From an uncultured Bacilli bacterium (GTDB taxonomy: Bacteria > Bacillota_I > Bacilli_A > RF39 > UBA660), in assembly GCA_947630055.1 (NCBI GenBank), contig CANRGA010000009.1:1-37528 (forward strand): 37,528 nucleotides of DNA, read 5' to 3'. Under the pieces are notes generated by a model that was not told the DNA's origin, did not search any database, and saw nothing but the letters and a program-made list of their open reading frames with translations. The first letter of the stretch is position 1; each line of letters opens with the position of its first letter. Of this stretch, positions 1-6,072 are shown one piece after another. The translations under genes were made by a program, and so were the position numbers.

Positions 1-4
1 AATA

Positions 5-577
5 ATGAATATAATTCCAACTGTAGTAGAAAAAAGTAGTAATAGAGAATATGCTTATGATTTATACTCCCGACTTTTAAATGATCGAATTGTCTTTTTA
101 AATGGGGAAATTAATGATAATGTTGCTAGCATTGTTGTATCAGAACTTTTATATTTAGATAGCCTAAATCATCAAGATATTTATTTATATATTAATAGTC
201 CAGGTGGTTCAATTACCAGTGGGATGGCTATCTATGACACGATGAATTATATTAAAAGTGATGTTAAAACTATTTGTATAGGTTTAGCTGCTTCAATGGG
301 AGCATTTCTTTTAGCAAATGGTACAAAGGGTAAAAGATGTAGCCTACCTAATTCCGAGATTATGATTCATCAACCTTTAGGTGGTACTCAAGGACAAGCA
401 ACAGATATAAAAATTGCTGCGGAAAGAATTTTAAAAATAAAGTCAAAATTAAATAGAATATTAGCAGATGTTACTGGTAATAAATTAAAAAAGATAGAAA
501 AAGATACGGAAAGAGATAATTTTATGGATCCAGAAGATGCTTTAAAATATGGACTAATAGATGAAATAATAAAATAG
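5..577 (+). CDS. clpP: ATP-dependent Clp protease proteolytic subunit ClpP
   Basis: ClpP forms the tetradecameric serine-protease chamber that degrades substrates unfolded by ClpX or ClpC in the cytoplasm. The 190-residue length is normal for the family. The catalytic triad is visible: Ser97 in GLAASMGA, His122 in IMIHQPLGG and Asp171 in ERDNFMD, the same positions as in E. coli ClpP. The oxyanion-region motif YINSPGGS is at about residues 62-69. The upstream region is cut off at the window edge, so promoter and Shine-Dalgarno cannot be judged. It is one of only two full-length non-mobile genes left of oriC that are transcribed toward the origin. Its stop codon lies inside the 5' arm of a terminator that has been split by an insertion sequence. 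Confidence 0.97.
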   Translation: MNIIPTVVEKSSNREYAYDLYSRLLNDRIVFLNGEINDNVASIVVSELLYLDSLNHQDIYLYINSPGGSITSGMAIYDTMNYIKSDVKTICIGLAASMGAFLLANGTKGKRCSLPNSEIMIHQPLGGTQGQATDIKIAAERILKIKSKLNRILADVTGNKLKKIEKDTERDNFMDPEDALKYGLIDEIIK

Positions 578-578
578 T

Positions 579-590
579 ACCTGTTAAGAT
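579..590 (+). repeat. Left 12-bp direct repeat (target duplication) of the IS
   Basis: ACCTGTTAAGAT directly precedes the left inverted repeat of the IS and is repeated exactly after the right end at 1940-1951. It consists of the presumed terminator loop plus the closing A and T of the stem. Twelve bases is long for an IS3-family duplication, which is normally 3-5 bp. Confidence 0.8.
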
Positions 591-626
591 GAAGTTGTCA
601 ATAAAAAGTAGACACCAAAAAAGTAA

Positions 627-1568
627 TTATTTAAAACCTAGTTGAGTTCGATATTCAACTGGGTTTTTATATTGAAGTGCATATGATGGTCTAAAATTAT
701 TATTATCCCATACAATATCATCAATAAACTCTTGAACTGTGTTATAATTATTTATGTCAAAATCAATATACATTTCTTTCTTAATCCAGCCATTTTTTGA
801 TTCGATAACTGGATTATCTGTTGGTGTACCAGCTCTAGACATTGATCTGGTAACTGTGTAAGAATTAAATATATTGTTAAATGACACTGAGGAATATACT
901 GCTCCTTGATCTGTGTGAACGATTGTTTCGAGGTCTTTATATCCTCTTTTTATTTTGTTATTTAACATACTTTTCAAAGCTTCACGATGATTTAAAACAC
1001 CATTTCCACACATAGAATCTCTTACATCATACCCAACTATTTCATTGTTAAAAACATCTAAATAGAATGTCCAATCATATTTCTTTTTTTTAAAGTAAAA
1101 TGAAGTTGTATCTGAAACAATTTTTTCAAATGGTCTTGTAGTTTTCCAATTATATCCGATTAAATTTTCATACTTAACTGATTCTTCTCCAGGTCTTTTA
1201 TATTTATAATGCTTTGCTTTTGATTTTATTTTTAGTATTTTACATACTTTATGTACTAAATTATCACTTACTATCCATCCTGTTTCATCTATTATTATTT
1301 TTCTTATTCTGTGATAACCATAGCTAGGTTTTCTTTTATGTATATCTTGAATCAAAATTCCTAAATCTTTTCTATTTATTTCATACCTATTTAAAATATT
1401 TTTATTTTTTAACCATTTATAATATCCTGATCTTGACACTTTCATTATTAAACATAATGATTTTACATTATATTTTTTGCTTAATAATTCAATTATTTCA
1501 AATTTTACTTGTGTTATTTCGTGAATTTTACAATTGTACCATCTCCTTTCATTAGGTATCCTTTTTTT
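627..1568 (-). CDS. IS3-family transposase OrfB (DDE integrase domain)
   Basis: This frame encodes the catalytic part of the transposase. HTH_21-like sequence (SRSGYYKW, SYGYHRIRK) is followed by an rve integrase core with acidic residues in SDTTSF, HTDQG and NPVIESKNGW, matching the D, D and E of the DDE triad. The first ATG is at 1445, but the frame is open upstream and encodes typical OrfB N-terminal sequence (ERRWYNCKIHEITQVKFE). The functional protein is therefore most likely an OrfAB fusion of about 411 residues made by -1 frameshifting on the A7 run at 1562-1568, where the coordinates given here begin. No truncation is seen. Confidence 0.9.
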   Translation of the reverse strand, partial: KKRIPNERRWYNCKIHEITQVKFEIIELLSKKYNVKSLCLIMKVSRSGYYKWLKNKNILNRYEINRKDLGILIQDIHKRKPSYGYHRIRKIIIDETGWIVSDNLVHKVCKILKIKSKAKHYKYKRPGEESVKYENLIGYNWKTTRPFEKIVSDTTSFYFKKKKYDWTFYLDVFNNEIVGYDVRDSMCGNGVLNHREALKSMLNNKIKRGYKDLETIVHTDQGAVYSSVSFNNIFNSYTVTRSMSRAGTPTDNPVIESKNGWIKKEMYIDFDINNYNTVQEFIDDIVWDNNNFRPSYALQYKNPVEYRTQLGFK

Positions 1569-1861
1569 AATAATTCATTCTCAATTCTTAATTTCATATT
1601 TTCATATTCTAATTGTTCTTCTTTCGTTAAGTCCTTTTTATTTGAGTATTTACTTAATGGATTTCCTGGTTTCTTTTTGTTTTTTAATCCTTCCATACCA
1701 TTTTCTCGATATTTTTTAACCCAAGCATAAAGTAATCCAGAATTAATTCCTATTTCTTTAGAATATGTCCAAGCACCTTTTTCCATTTTTAACAATGGTT
1801 CAATTATTTTATATTTTTCTTCTGCTGTCCATTGTTTAAATTTTTGACCCTTTGTTGCCAT
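1514..1861 (-). CDS. IS3-family transposase OrfA (helix-turn-helix)
   Basis: OrfA is the 115-residue DNA-binding partner of the IS3 transposase. It has an N-terminal helix-turn-helix (FKQWTAEEKYKIIEPLL, then EIGINSGLLYAWVKKY) and a C-terminal charged helix (EEQLEYENMKLRIENELLKK), the usual leucine-zipper-like dimerisation segment. The KK of ELLKKG is encoded on a run of seven A residues where ribosomes can slip into the orfB frame. A Shine-Dalgarno-like AAGGAGATGGTGAA lies just before the ATG. Confidence 0.88.
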   Translation of the reverse strand: MATKGQKFKQWTAEEKYKIIEPLLKMEKGAWTYSKEIGINSGLLYAWVKKYRENGMEGLKNKKKPGNPLSKYSNKKDLTKEEQLEYENMKLRIENELLKKGYLMKGDGTIVKFTK

Positions 1862-1939
1862 TTCACCATCTCCTTATCTTAATTATATCAAAAATAAAAG
1901 CATACACTTTTTTTGTGTACACTTTTATCTTACTACTTC

Positions 1940-1951
1940 ACCTGTTAAGAT
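1940..1951 (+). repeat. Right 12-bp direct repeat (target duplication) of the IS
   Basis: An exact copy of ACCTGTTAAGAT at 579-590, directly adjoining the right inverted repeat of the IS3-family element. Confidence 0.8.
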
Positions 1952-1958
1952 ACTATTT

Positions 1959-2249
1959 TTATTTCCATTTAATTATGGTATCGCCTTCGGCTGATAACAT
2001 ATATTTTTCTTTAGCATATCTTGCTAAATAACTACTATCTTGTAATTTAGTTATTTCGGCATTTAATTTTACTTCATTATCTAGAAGTGCTGTATATTTT
2101 TGAGAAAGTTCTGATTCTTCTTTTCTATTTTTAAGTATTTGTTGCCAGTCTTTATAAACACTACCAACTAAAAGAGTTAACAATATCATTATTGCTAGAG
2201 TAATTAACACTAATCTTTTTTTCTCTTTCTTACTCTTTTTTATATGCAT
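1959..2249 (-). CDS. divIC: Septum formation initiator, DivIC/FtsB family
   Basis: DivIC is a small bitopic protein of the FtsL-DivIC(FtsB)-FtsQ/DivIB division complex at the septum. The 96-residue protein has a lysine-rich cytoplasmic N-terminus, one membrane helix (about residues 12-30, VLITLAIMILLTLLVGSVY), then a coiled coil (about 35-70) and the family C-terminal signature SSYLARYAKEKYMLSAEGD. It follows yabP-yabQ exactly as divIC does in B. subtilis, which favours DivIC over FtsL. GAGGAAAAG lies before the ATG. The stop codon overlaps the 3' arm of the IS-split terminator. Confidence 0.9.
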   Translation of the reverse strand: MHIKKSKKEKKRLVLITLAIMILLTLLVGSVYKDWQQILKNRKEESELSQKYTALLDNEVKLNAEITKLQDSSYLARYAKEKYMLSAEGDTIIKWK

Positions 2250-2307
2250 AGTCTTTTCCTCATATAATCCTATTCTTATTTTAGATTAGCATATATATAA
2301 ATAGTTT

Positions 2308-2610
2308 TCAATGTTTAAAAAATCTTTTGACATTAATTTTACTTAAGTATTTTTTATAAATTAAATAGCCTATAAAAAAGCCTATAAATACCATTAAAAT
2401 AAAATATATATGAAAATATCCTTTATTTAAATGATAAAAGATAATAATATAAATTATAGTCATATCAATAACATATATAAATGTTAATATATGTTTTAAA
2501 TATAATTTTAAATCTTTAATTAAATAAAAATTAAATTCAGTTAAAAAGAAAAAGAATACACCATATAAAAAAGATACCAAAAAAGATGTTAATTGCAAAG
2601 TACTACTCAT
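2308..2610 (-). CDS. yabQ: Spore cortex biosynthesis protein YabQ
   Basis: YabQ is a mother-cell membrane protein needed for spore cortex formation in B. subtilis. This 100-residue protein has an N-terminal LTSFLVSFLYGVFFFFLTEF segment and further hydrophobic stretches, about four membrane passes in all. This fits the size and topology of the YabQ family, although B. subtilis YabQ is longer. It overlaps yabP by one base (TAATG) and is followed by divIC, the conserved yabP-yabQ-divIC order. That context carries much of the assignment because the sequence is poorly conserved. Confidence 0.82.
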   Translation of the reverse strand: MSSTLQLTSFLVSFLYGVFFFFLTEFNFYLIKDLKLYLKHILTFIYVIDMTIIYIIIFYHLNKGYFHIYFILMVFIGFFIGYLIYKKYLSKINVKRFFKH

Positions 2611-2900
2611 TATTTAAATAATTTGGAAATTAAACTTTCTTCTTTATTCTTTTTTATGCTTTCAATGTAAGCAAAACTATTAAGATTACCTTTTATCTTA
2701 ACATTACCATCATGTGTATCTAATTTAACTATTTCTAAATTTTCACCCTTTAGAAGAATTGTTCCCATATTAGACTCCATTAAAAATTCTTGATCATCAA
2801 AACTAACTATTTTATTGATACCACTTAAATTAATCATACTACGATCTACTACTTTTATTTCATGGCTACCATAATTATTTAAATCCATAACACTTTCCAT
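2610..2900 (-). CDS. yabP: Sporulation protein YabP
   Basis: YabP belongs to the YabP/YqfC family of small mother-cell sporulation proteins required for cortex assembly. The 96-residue product has the family fold signature: HEIKVVDRSMINLSGI, then KIVSFDDQEFLMESNMG, then a LLKGENLEI / VKIKGNLNSFAYIE tail. AGGAGG is placed well before the ATG. It is translationally coupled to yabQ (TAATG). A sequence resembling a sigma-E promoter lies just upstream, within the spoVG terminator. Confidence 0.92.
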   Translation of the reverse strand: MESVMDLNNYGSHEIKVVDRSMINLSGINKIVSFDDQEFLMESNMGTILLKGENLEIVKLDTHDGNVKIKGNLNSFAYIESIKKNKEESLISKLFK

Positions 2901-2915
2901 AATTCCTCCTAGAAA

Positions 2916-2944
2916 ATATTATGACTTCAAATAAAAAAATAGTA
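2916..2944 (-). promoter_or_regulatory. Candidate sigma-E promoter of yabPQ
   Basis: On the minus strand TACTATT (2938-2944) and CATAATAT (2916-2923) are separated by 14 bases. They resemble the sigma-E consensus (KMATATT, about 14 bp, CATACANT) at 6 of 7 and 6 of 8 positions. yabP and yabQ are sigma-E genes in B. subtilis. The -35 part lies inside the spoVG terminator stem. No sigma-A promoter is obvious here. Confidence 0.45.
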
Positions 2945-2960
2945 CCAAATGGCACTATTT
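2937..2960 (-). terminator. spoVG terminator
   Basis: On the minus strand AAATAGTGCC, loop ATTT, GGTACTATTT form a 10-bp stem with one G-U pair, followed by a run of T residues (2933-2939). It lies 10 bases beyond the spoVG stop codon. Confidence 0.85.
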
Positions 2961-2970
2961 AAATATCATT

Positions 2971-3234
2971 TTATTCTTCTGTTGGATTATTATATTCAGC
3001 AAGAATTTTTTCTTCTATCATTTCTCTAGTTTCTTTATTAGTAGGATGTGCTACGTCTACAAATTTATTTTCGCCAATTTTATCATTTGGCATAGCGCAG
3101 AACATTCTATTTTCTCCTTCAATAATTCTAATATTGCTTACTGCAAAGCAGTCATCAATAGTTATTGTAGCATAACCTTTGACTTTAGATCCTTCTCTTT
3201 CAACTTTGTGAACTCTTACCTTTGTAATTTCCAT
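2971..3234 (-). CDS. spoVG: Septation/sporulation regulator SpoVG
   Basis: SpoVG is a small nucleic-acid-binding regulator that affects asymmetric septation in Bacillus and many post-transcriptional targets in other Firmicutes. The 87-residue protein starts MEITKVRVHKVEREGSKVKG and continues with TITIDDCFAVSNIRIIEG and FVDVAHPTNKETREMIE, all characteristic of SpoVG. The ATG at 3234 is chosen over a TTG two codons upstream because AGGAGTGAT stands nine bases before it. It is a single-gene unit: a sigma-A-like promoter lies upstream and a clear terminator downstream. Confidence 0.96.
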   Translation of the reverse strand: MEITKVRVHKVEREGSKVKGYATITIDDCFAVSNIRIIEGENRMFCAMPNDKIGENKFVDVAHPTNKETREMIEEKILAEYNNPTEE

Positions 3235-3275
3235 ATACAATCACTCCTATTCTTGAATACTCACAAGCTACTTTA

Positions 3276-3304
3276 ATTTTAAAACATTGTCTAGATTTTT
3301 TCAA
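3276..3304 (-). promoter_or_regulatory. Sigma-A-like promoter of spoVG
   Basis: On the minus strand TTGAAA (3299-3304), a 17-base spacer and TAAAAT (3276-3281). I see no good sigma-H match, although B. subtilis spoVG is sigma-H dependent. Confidence 0.6.
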
Positions 3305-3309
3305 CTATT

Positions 3310-3522
3310 TTAGATAAATTTTATTTTAATATCACCAGTAATATAATCATTATAAGAAAAACTTTTTTCAACTCCTTCATATATAATAGAAAAAATATTT
3401 GGATATGTTTTATATAGAATTCCTTCATAATGATTTATTTTATTACGAAGACCATAAACAGTAACTACTACTCTTTTATTTAAATTACTTTCTATCCTTT
3501 GTCTAACTAAATCTATATTCAT
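3310..3522 (-). CDS. veg: Veg family protein
   Basis: Veg is a short conserved Firmicutes protein; B. subtilis Veg stimulates biofilm genes by acting on SinR and has been linked to spore outgrowth. The 70-residue product carries the family core DLVRQRIESNLNKRVVVTVY followed by GRLN-like GLRNKINHYEG, then a beta-rich tail ending IKIKF. Its start overlaps the yabG stop by one base (TAATG), so it is translationally coupled to yabG. B. subtilis has the same yabG-veg order, but there veg has its own strong promoter. Confidence 0.9.
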   Translation of the reverse strand: MNIDLVRQRIESNLNKRVVVTVYGLRNKINHYEGILYKTYPNIFSIIYEGVEKSFSYNDYITGDIKIKFI

Positions 3523-4301
3523 TATCTTGGATACCCCACATACATAAGGCCATTACCAATAATTCCACCCATACCATCTTTGCCATATTTAGTTTTTTCT
3601 AACACTTTTTTTAAATCTATTTCTTTATTTCTTTCGGTAAGAGCAATAGTAACGGCAATAATCGCTGGATCCAAGGCATGAATATTTACTCTTTTAGGAC
3701 TTGATGCATAATTAGCTCCTGCTTTAATTAGTTCTTCATAATTACTTTGACAAGCACCAGCAATAATAACTAATTTTTCGTGACTCTTTTCATAATTTCG
3801 AGCGGTTTTAACTGCTTTAATAAAATTTTTAGTGTTTTTATAACTATCTAAATTAGTAATACTTTCACCTTTTTTTAAAGCATCATGACCAGTAATAATT
3901 AATATATCTGGTTTATATTCTTTTAAAAGTAAACCTACTTGTTCATACATATCTTCTTCTTTAATTTTTTTACCAATGGCATATACACCGATATGTTTAT
4001 AATATTTTAAACATTTTTCTAAATATTCGTTATCTCCATCAATATGTAATATTTTACCTGGTAAATAAAAATAATCATCTTTTTCTTTTATTTTAGAACT
4101 TCTGACATCATCGTTATAACTTTCTTCTTTCGGCTCTTCACACTTAACTAAATCGGAATACTCACTATCAGCATATAATCTAACTTCCGCACCTTTTAAA
4201 TAATAAATACCATTTTTTATATTAATAACTTTAAAAACTGTATCATTGTTGTAACTTTTTCTGGTCACAAAATCCCCTTTATTAATTTCCAAACATATCA
4301 C
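3522..4301 (-). CDS. yabG: Sporulation-specific protease YabG
   Basis: YabG is a mother-cell cysteine protease that processes spore coat proteins in Bacillus and germination/coat proteins in clostridia. The N-terminal half has the FVTRKSYNNDTVFKV and VRLYADSEYSDLV segments; the C-terminal half has PDILIITGHDA, IIAGACQSNYEELIKAG and ASSPKRVNIHALDP, with the conserved His and Cys expected of the active site. At about 259 residues it is a little shorter than B. subtilis YabG. The coordinate uses a GTG at 4301; a TTG at 4292 is equally possible because GGTGAT stands before it. It is separated from the upstream gene by a terminator, so it needs its own promoter. Confidence 0.94.
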   Translation of the reverse strand: MICLEINKGDFVTRKSYNNDTVFKVINIKNGIYYLKGAEVRLYADSEYSDLVKCEEPKEESYNDDVRSSKIKEKDDYFYLPGKILHIDGDNEYLEKCLKYYKHIGVYAIGKKIKEEDMYEQVGLLLKEYKPDILIITGHDALKKGESITNLDSYKNTKNFIKAVKTARNYEKSHEKLVIIAGACQSNYEELIKAGANYASSPKRVNIHALDPAIIAVTIALTERNKEIDLKKVLEKTKYGKDGMGGIIGNGLMYVGYPR

Positions 4302-4331
4302 CAGTAAAGTATATGAAAATTTAATTAAAAA

Positions 4332-4351
4332 AAGAAGATAAAACTCTTCTT
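4332..4351 (-). terminator. Terminator of the 3D-rsmA-hypothetical operon
   Basis: On the minus strand AAGAAGA, loop GTTTTA, TCTTCTT and then T7. The 7-bp stem overlaps the stop codon of the hypothetical gene and closes the operon before yabG. Confidence 0.8.
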
Positions 4352-4661
4352 AGATAACTTTTGTTAAATCAAAATTATATATTATTACTTCTGTTTCTTT
4401 GTAATTTATATAAGTGTTACCTTCCTCAATAACATAATTTATTTTATTAAGTGGTAGAGATAACTCTAATAAATAATCAGGTTGTATATCTATACCTCTT
4501 CCTCTTAAAATATTATTTTTATTAGCGTCATTAAAAAATAATATATTTTTATTAGTTATAATCATTGCTAAATTATATTCTTTGTTATTAATATCTAATA
4601 AAACACTCCTATCTTCATAAATTGCTTTTTCTTTGTTTTTAGCAAAATCATAATTAAACAT
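4350..4661 (-). CDS. Hypothetical protein, 103 aa
   Basis: I do not recognise this protein. It is soluble, lacks a signal peptide or membrane segment, and has alternating hydrophobic strands (YNLAMIITNKNILFFND, LLELSLPLNKINYVIEEG, TEVIIYNFDLTKVI) that could suggest a small beta-barrel such as a PH-like fold; that is a guess. It begins four bases after the rsmA stop with AAAGGATG as ribosome site, so it is co-transcribed with rsmA, and a terminator overlaps its stop. The location between rsmA and yabG has no counterpart in B. subtilis. Confidence 0.8.
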   Translation of the reverse strand: MFNYDFAKNKEKAIYEDRSVLLDINNKEYNLAMIITNKNILFFNDANKNNILRGRGIDIQPDYLLELSLPLNKINYVIEEGNTYINYKETEVIIYNFDLTKVI

Positions 4662-4665
4662 AAAA

Positions 4666-5463
4666 TCATCCTTTCAAATTATTTACTATATCCACAAATA
4701 CATCTTCAGATAATTCTTCTGCTCTTACACTTTCTGGTAATTTATACTTATCTAATATTTCTTTAACTTTAGTAAAATCATAATCACTTAAATTATTTTT
4801 TAAAGTCTTTCTTTTCATTTTAAAACTATCATTGATTAATTTAAAATATTCATTCTTTATTACATTTGGTTTATCTATTCTCCTTTTTAGTTTAATAACA
4901 GCACTTTCTACTTTTGGAATAGGATTAAAACTATTTTTACTTACTTTAAATAATTTAGTAATATCAAAATAATATTTTAAATACAAAGTTATACTACCAT
5001 AATCTTTGCATTTAGGTAGTGCTGAAAAACGATCCGCTACTTCATCTTGCACCATAAATATCATTTCTTCAATATCTAGATTACTTTCAATTAAATACTT
5101 TATAATTGGGGTTGTAATGTAATAAGGTAGATTACCTACTATATATAGTTTATTATAATTAATGTTTTTAATATCTTCTTTAATATTGCTATTTAAAATA
5201 TCTTGATAGATTATTTTAGTTTTATCATCTTCATATTTATTTAAATATATTTTTAAATCTGTATCTATTTCATAACAAATTAAATGAGCATTTTTCTCTT
5301 TAAGTTTGCAAGTTAAAGCACCCATACCCGGGCCAATTTCAATAATTAAGTCATTAGTTGAAGGATTAATGCTATCACTAATCTTTTGGATAACACTTGT
5401 ATCAATTAAAAAATTTTGTCCCAAACTTTTTTTAGCGTGCATTTTAACTCTTGTTTGTTCCAT
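4666..5463 (-). CDS. rsmA: 16S rRNA dimethyladenosine transferase RsmA (KsgA)
   Basis: RsmA dimethylates two adjacent adenines in the 3'-terminal helix of 16S rRNA using S-adenosylmethionine, late in 30S assembly. Visible motifs are KKSLGQNFLID near the N-terminus, the SAM-binding IEIGPGMGALT, the catalytic NLPYY and the C-terminal FKMKRKTLKNNL. Three in-frame starts exist: TTG 5469, ATG 5463 and ATG 5442. I chose 5463; the N-terminus is uncertain because none has a strong Shine-Dalgarno. It overlaps the 3D-domain gene and ends in TGA. The RNase M5 gene (rnmV), normally just upstream in Bacillus, is not present here. Confidence 0.96.
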   Translation of the reverse strand: MEQTRVKMHAKKSLGQNFLIDTSVIQKISDSINPSTNDLIIEIGPGMGALTCKLKEKNAHLICYEIDTDLKIYLNKYEDDKTKIIYQDILNSNIKEDIKNINYNKLYIVGNLPYYITTPIIKYLIESNLDIEEMIFMVQDEVADRFSALPKCKDYGSITLYLKYYFDITKLFKVSKNSFNPIPKVESAVIKLKRRIDKPNVIKNEYFKLINDSFKMKRKTLKNNLSDYDFTKVKEILDKYKLPESVRAEELSEDVFVDIVNNLKG

Positions 5464-5986
5464 AGCCAAATCTCAAAACATCATAAGTTATTACACTTCT
5501 ACCAATAGTGCTAGTAGCATATTCATTTGATTCACTTAATAAATCTAGAGAATTTCCACGGACACCGCGATCAAGTACTATTGCAATAGTTGGCTCTTCA
5601 GAAATTCTCTTACTATAAATTCTAACAATTGAGCCACATGGAAGATTAGATGAAGATGCTACTATTCTAACACGACCATACACTTCATCATCATATGTAG
5701 TTTTATAACCAGTTATATCATAAGATGGTTTGCATCCCAAAGTACCACCACATAAAGGACAATTATAAACATAACCAGTTAAATCACCAGTAAAAGTATC
5801 TTTAATACTATATATATCATTTTCTTTAAATTCATCAACTTTTAATGCCATCGTAGATAAATTAACATTTTTATTAACATTATCACTATAACTTTTTGTT
5901 TCGATTATATGTACATAACTAGAAGATAAAACAACAAAAAGAATAATAGCAGAAAATCTAATTGAATAATTAATAAATCTCTTCAT
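5444..5986 (-). CDS. 3D-domain cell-wall protein (YabE-like)
   Basis: The product of about 180 residues has an N-terminal membrane/signal segment (FSAIILFVVLSSSYVHII) and a C-terminal 3D domain, the double-psi beta-barrel found in lytic transglycosylase-like and resuscitation-type wall proteins. Signs are GSIVRIYS, the Asp-containing IAIVLDRGVRGNSLDLL and the terminal YDVLRFGYG. A CPLCGG...C insert in the domain is unusual. It holds the place of yabE, which neighbours ksgA in B. subtilis, but lacks the DUF348/G5 region of YabE. The ATG at 5986 is chosen over GTG 5995 because AAGGTGA precedes it. A consensus sigma-A promoter drives it with rsmA. Confidence 0.82.
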   Translation of the reverse strand: MKRFINYSIRFSAIILFVVLSSSYVHIIETKSYSDNVNKNVNLSTMALKVDEFKENDIYSIKDTFTGDLTGYVYNCPLCGGTLGCKPSYDITGYKTTYDDEVYGRVRIVASSSNLPCGSIVRIYSKRISEEPTIAIVLDRGVRGNSLDLLSESNEYATSTIGRSVITYDVLRFGYGTNKS

Positions 5987-6008
5987 TATATTCACCTTCT
6001 AACATTAT

Positions 6009-6037
6009 ATTATAACTAATTTAGTATGACTTGTCAA
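6009..6037 (-). promoter_or_regulatory. Consensus sigma-A promoter of the 3D-rsmA operon
   Basis: On the minus strand TTGACA (6032-6037), a 17-base spacer and TATAAT (6009-6014): both hexamers are perfect. The -35 directly follows the terminator of the upstream gene. Confidence 0.9.
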
Positions 6038-6039
6038 AA

Positions 6040-6069
6040 AAAGATAACGCTTGTTACCATGTTATCTTT
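6040..6069 (-). terminator. Terminator after the SGNH-like gene
   Basis: On the minus strand AAAGATAAC, a 12-base loop and GTTATCTTT form a perfect 9-bp stem followed by a T run. It closes the acyltransferase/SGNH unit. Confidence 0.9.
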
Positions 6070-6072
6070 TTA

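Larger units (their letters stand above)
591..1939 (-). mobile_element. Complete IS3-family insertion sequence
   Basis: A 1349-bp element bounded by imperfect terminal inverted repeats of about 33 bp: 591-623 starts GAAGTTGTCAATAAAAAGTA, and the reverse complement of 1907-1939 starts GAAGTAGTAAGATAAAAGTG. It carries orfA and orfB in the two-frame arrangement of the IS3 family, linked by an A7 slippage site. Both frames are intact and the flanking 12-bp direct repeats are identical, so the insertion looks recent and possibly active. The terminal bases GA...TC are not the usual TG...CA of many IS3 members. Confidence 0.9.
571..1959. terminator. clpP/divIC bidirectional terminator, split by an IS
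   Basis: The arm AAAATAGTA at 571-579 is the exact complement of TACTATTTT at 1951-1959. Removing the insertion sequence and one copy of the flanking direct repeat gives a 9-bp stem with a 10-base loop, followed by a T-rich tract in both directions. The arms overlap the stop codons of clpP and divIC, which would have been only a few bases apart. The present arms are about 1.37 kb apart, so the original hairpin cannot work as before. That it was a terminator is inferred from structure and convergent placement. Confidence 0.65.

Noticed and set aside
1509-1730. Plus-strand open frames opposite IS orfA
   Set aside because: They are complements of OrfA coding sequence with low-complexity Phe/Ser/Leu products.
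1959-2249. FtsL as an alternative to DivIC
   Set aside because: The C-terminal SSYLARYAKEKYMLSAEGD motif and the yabP-yabQ neighbours fit DivIC/FtsB.
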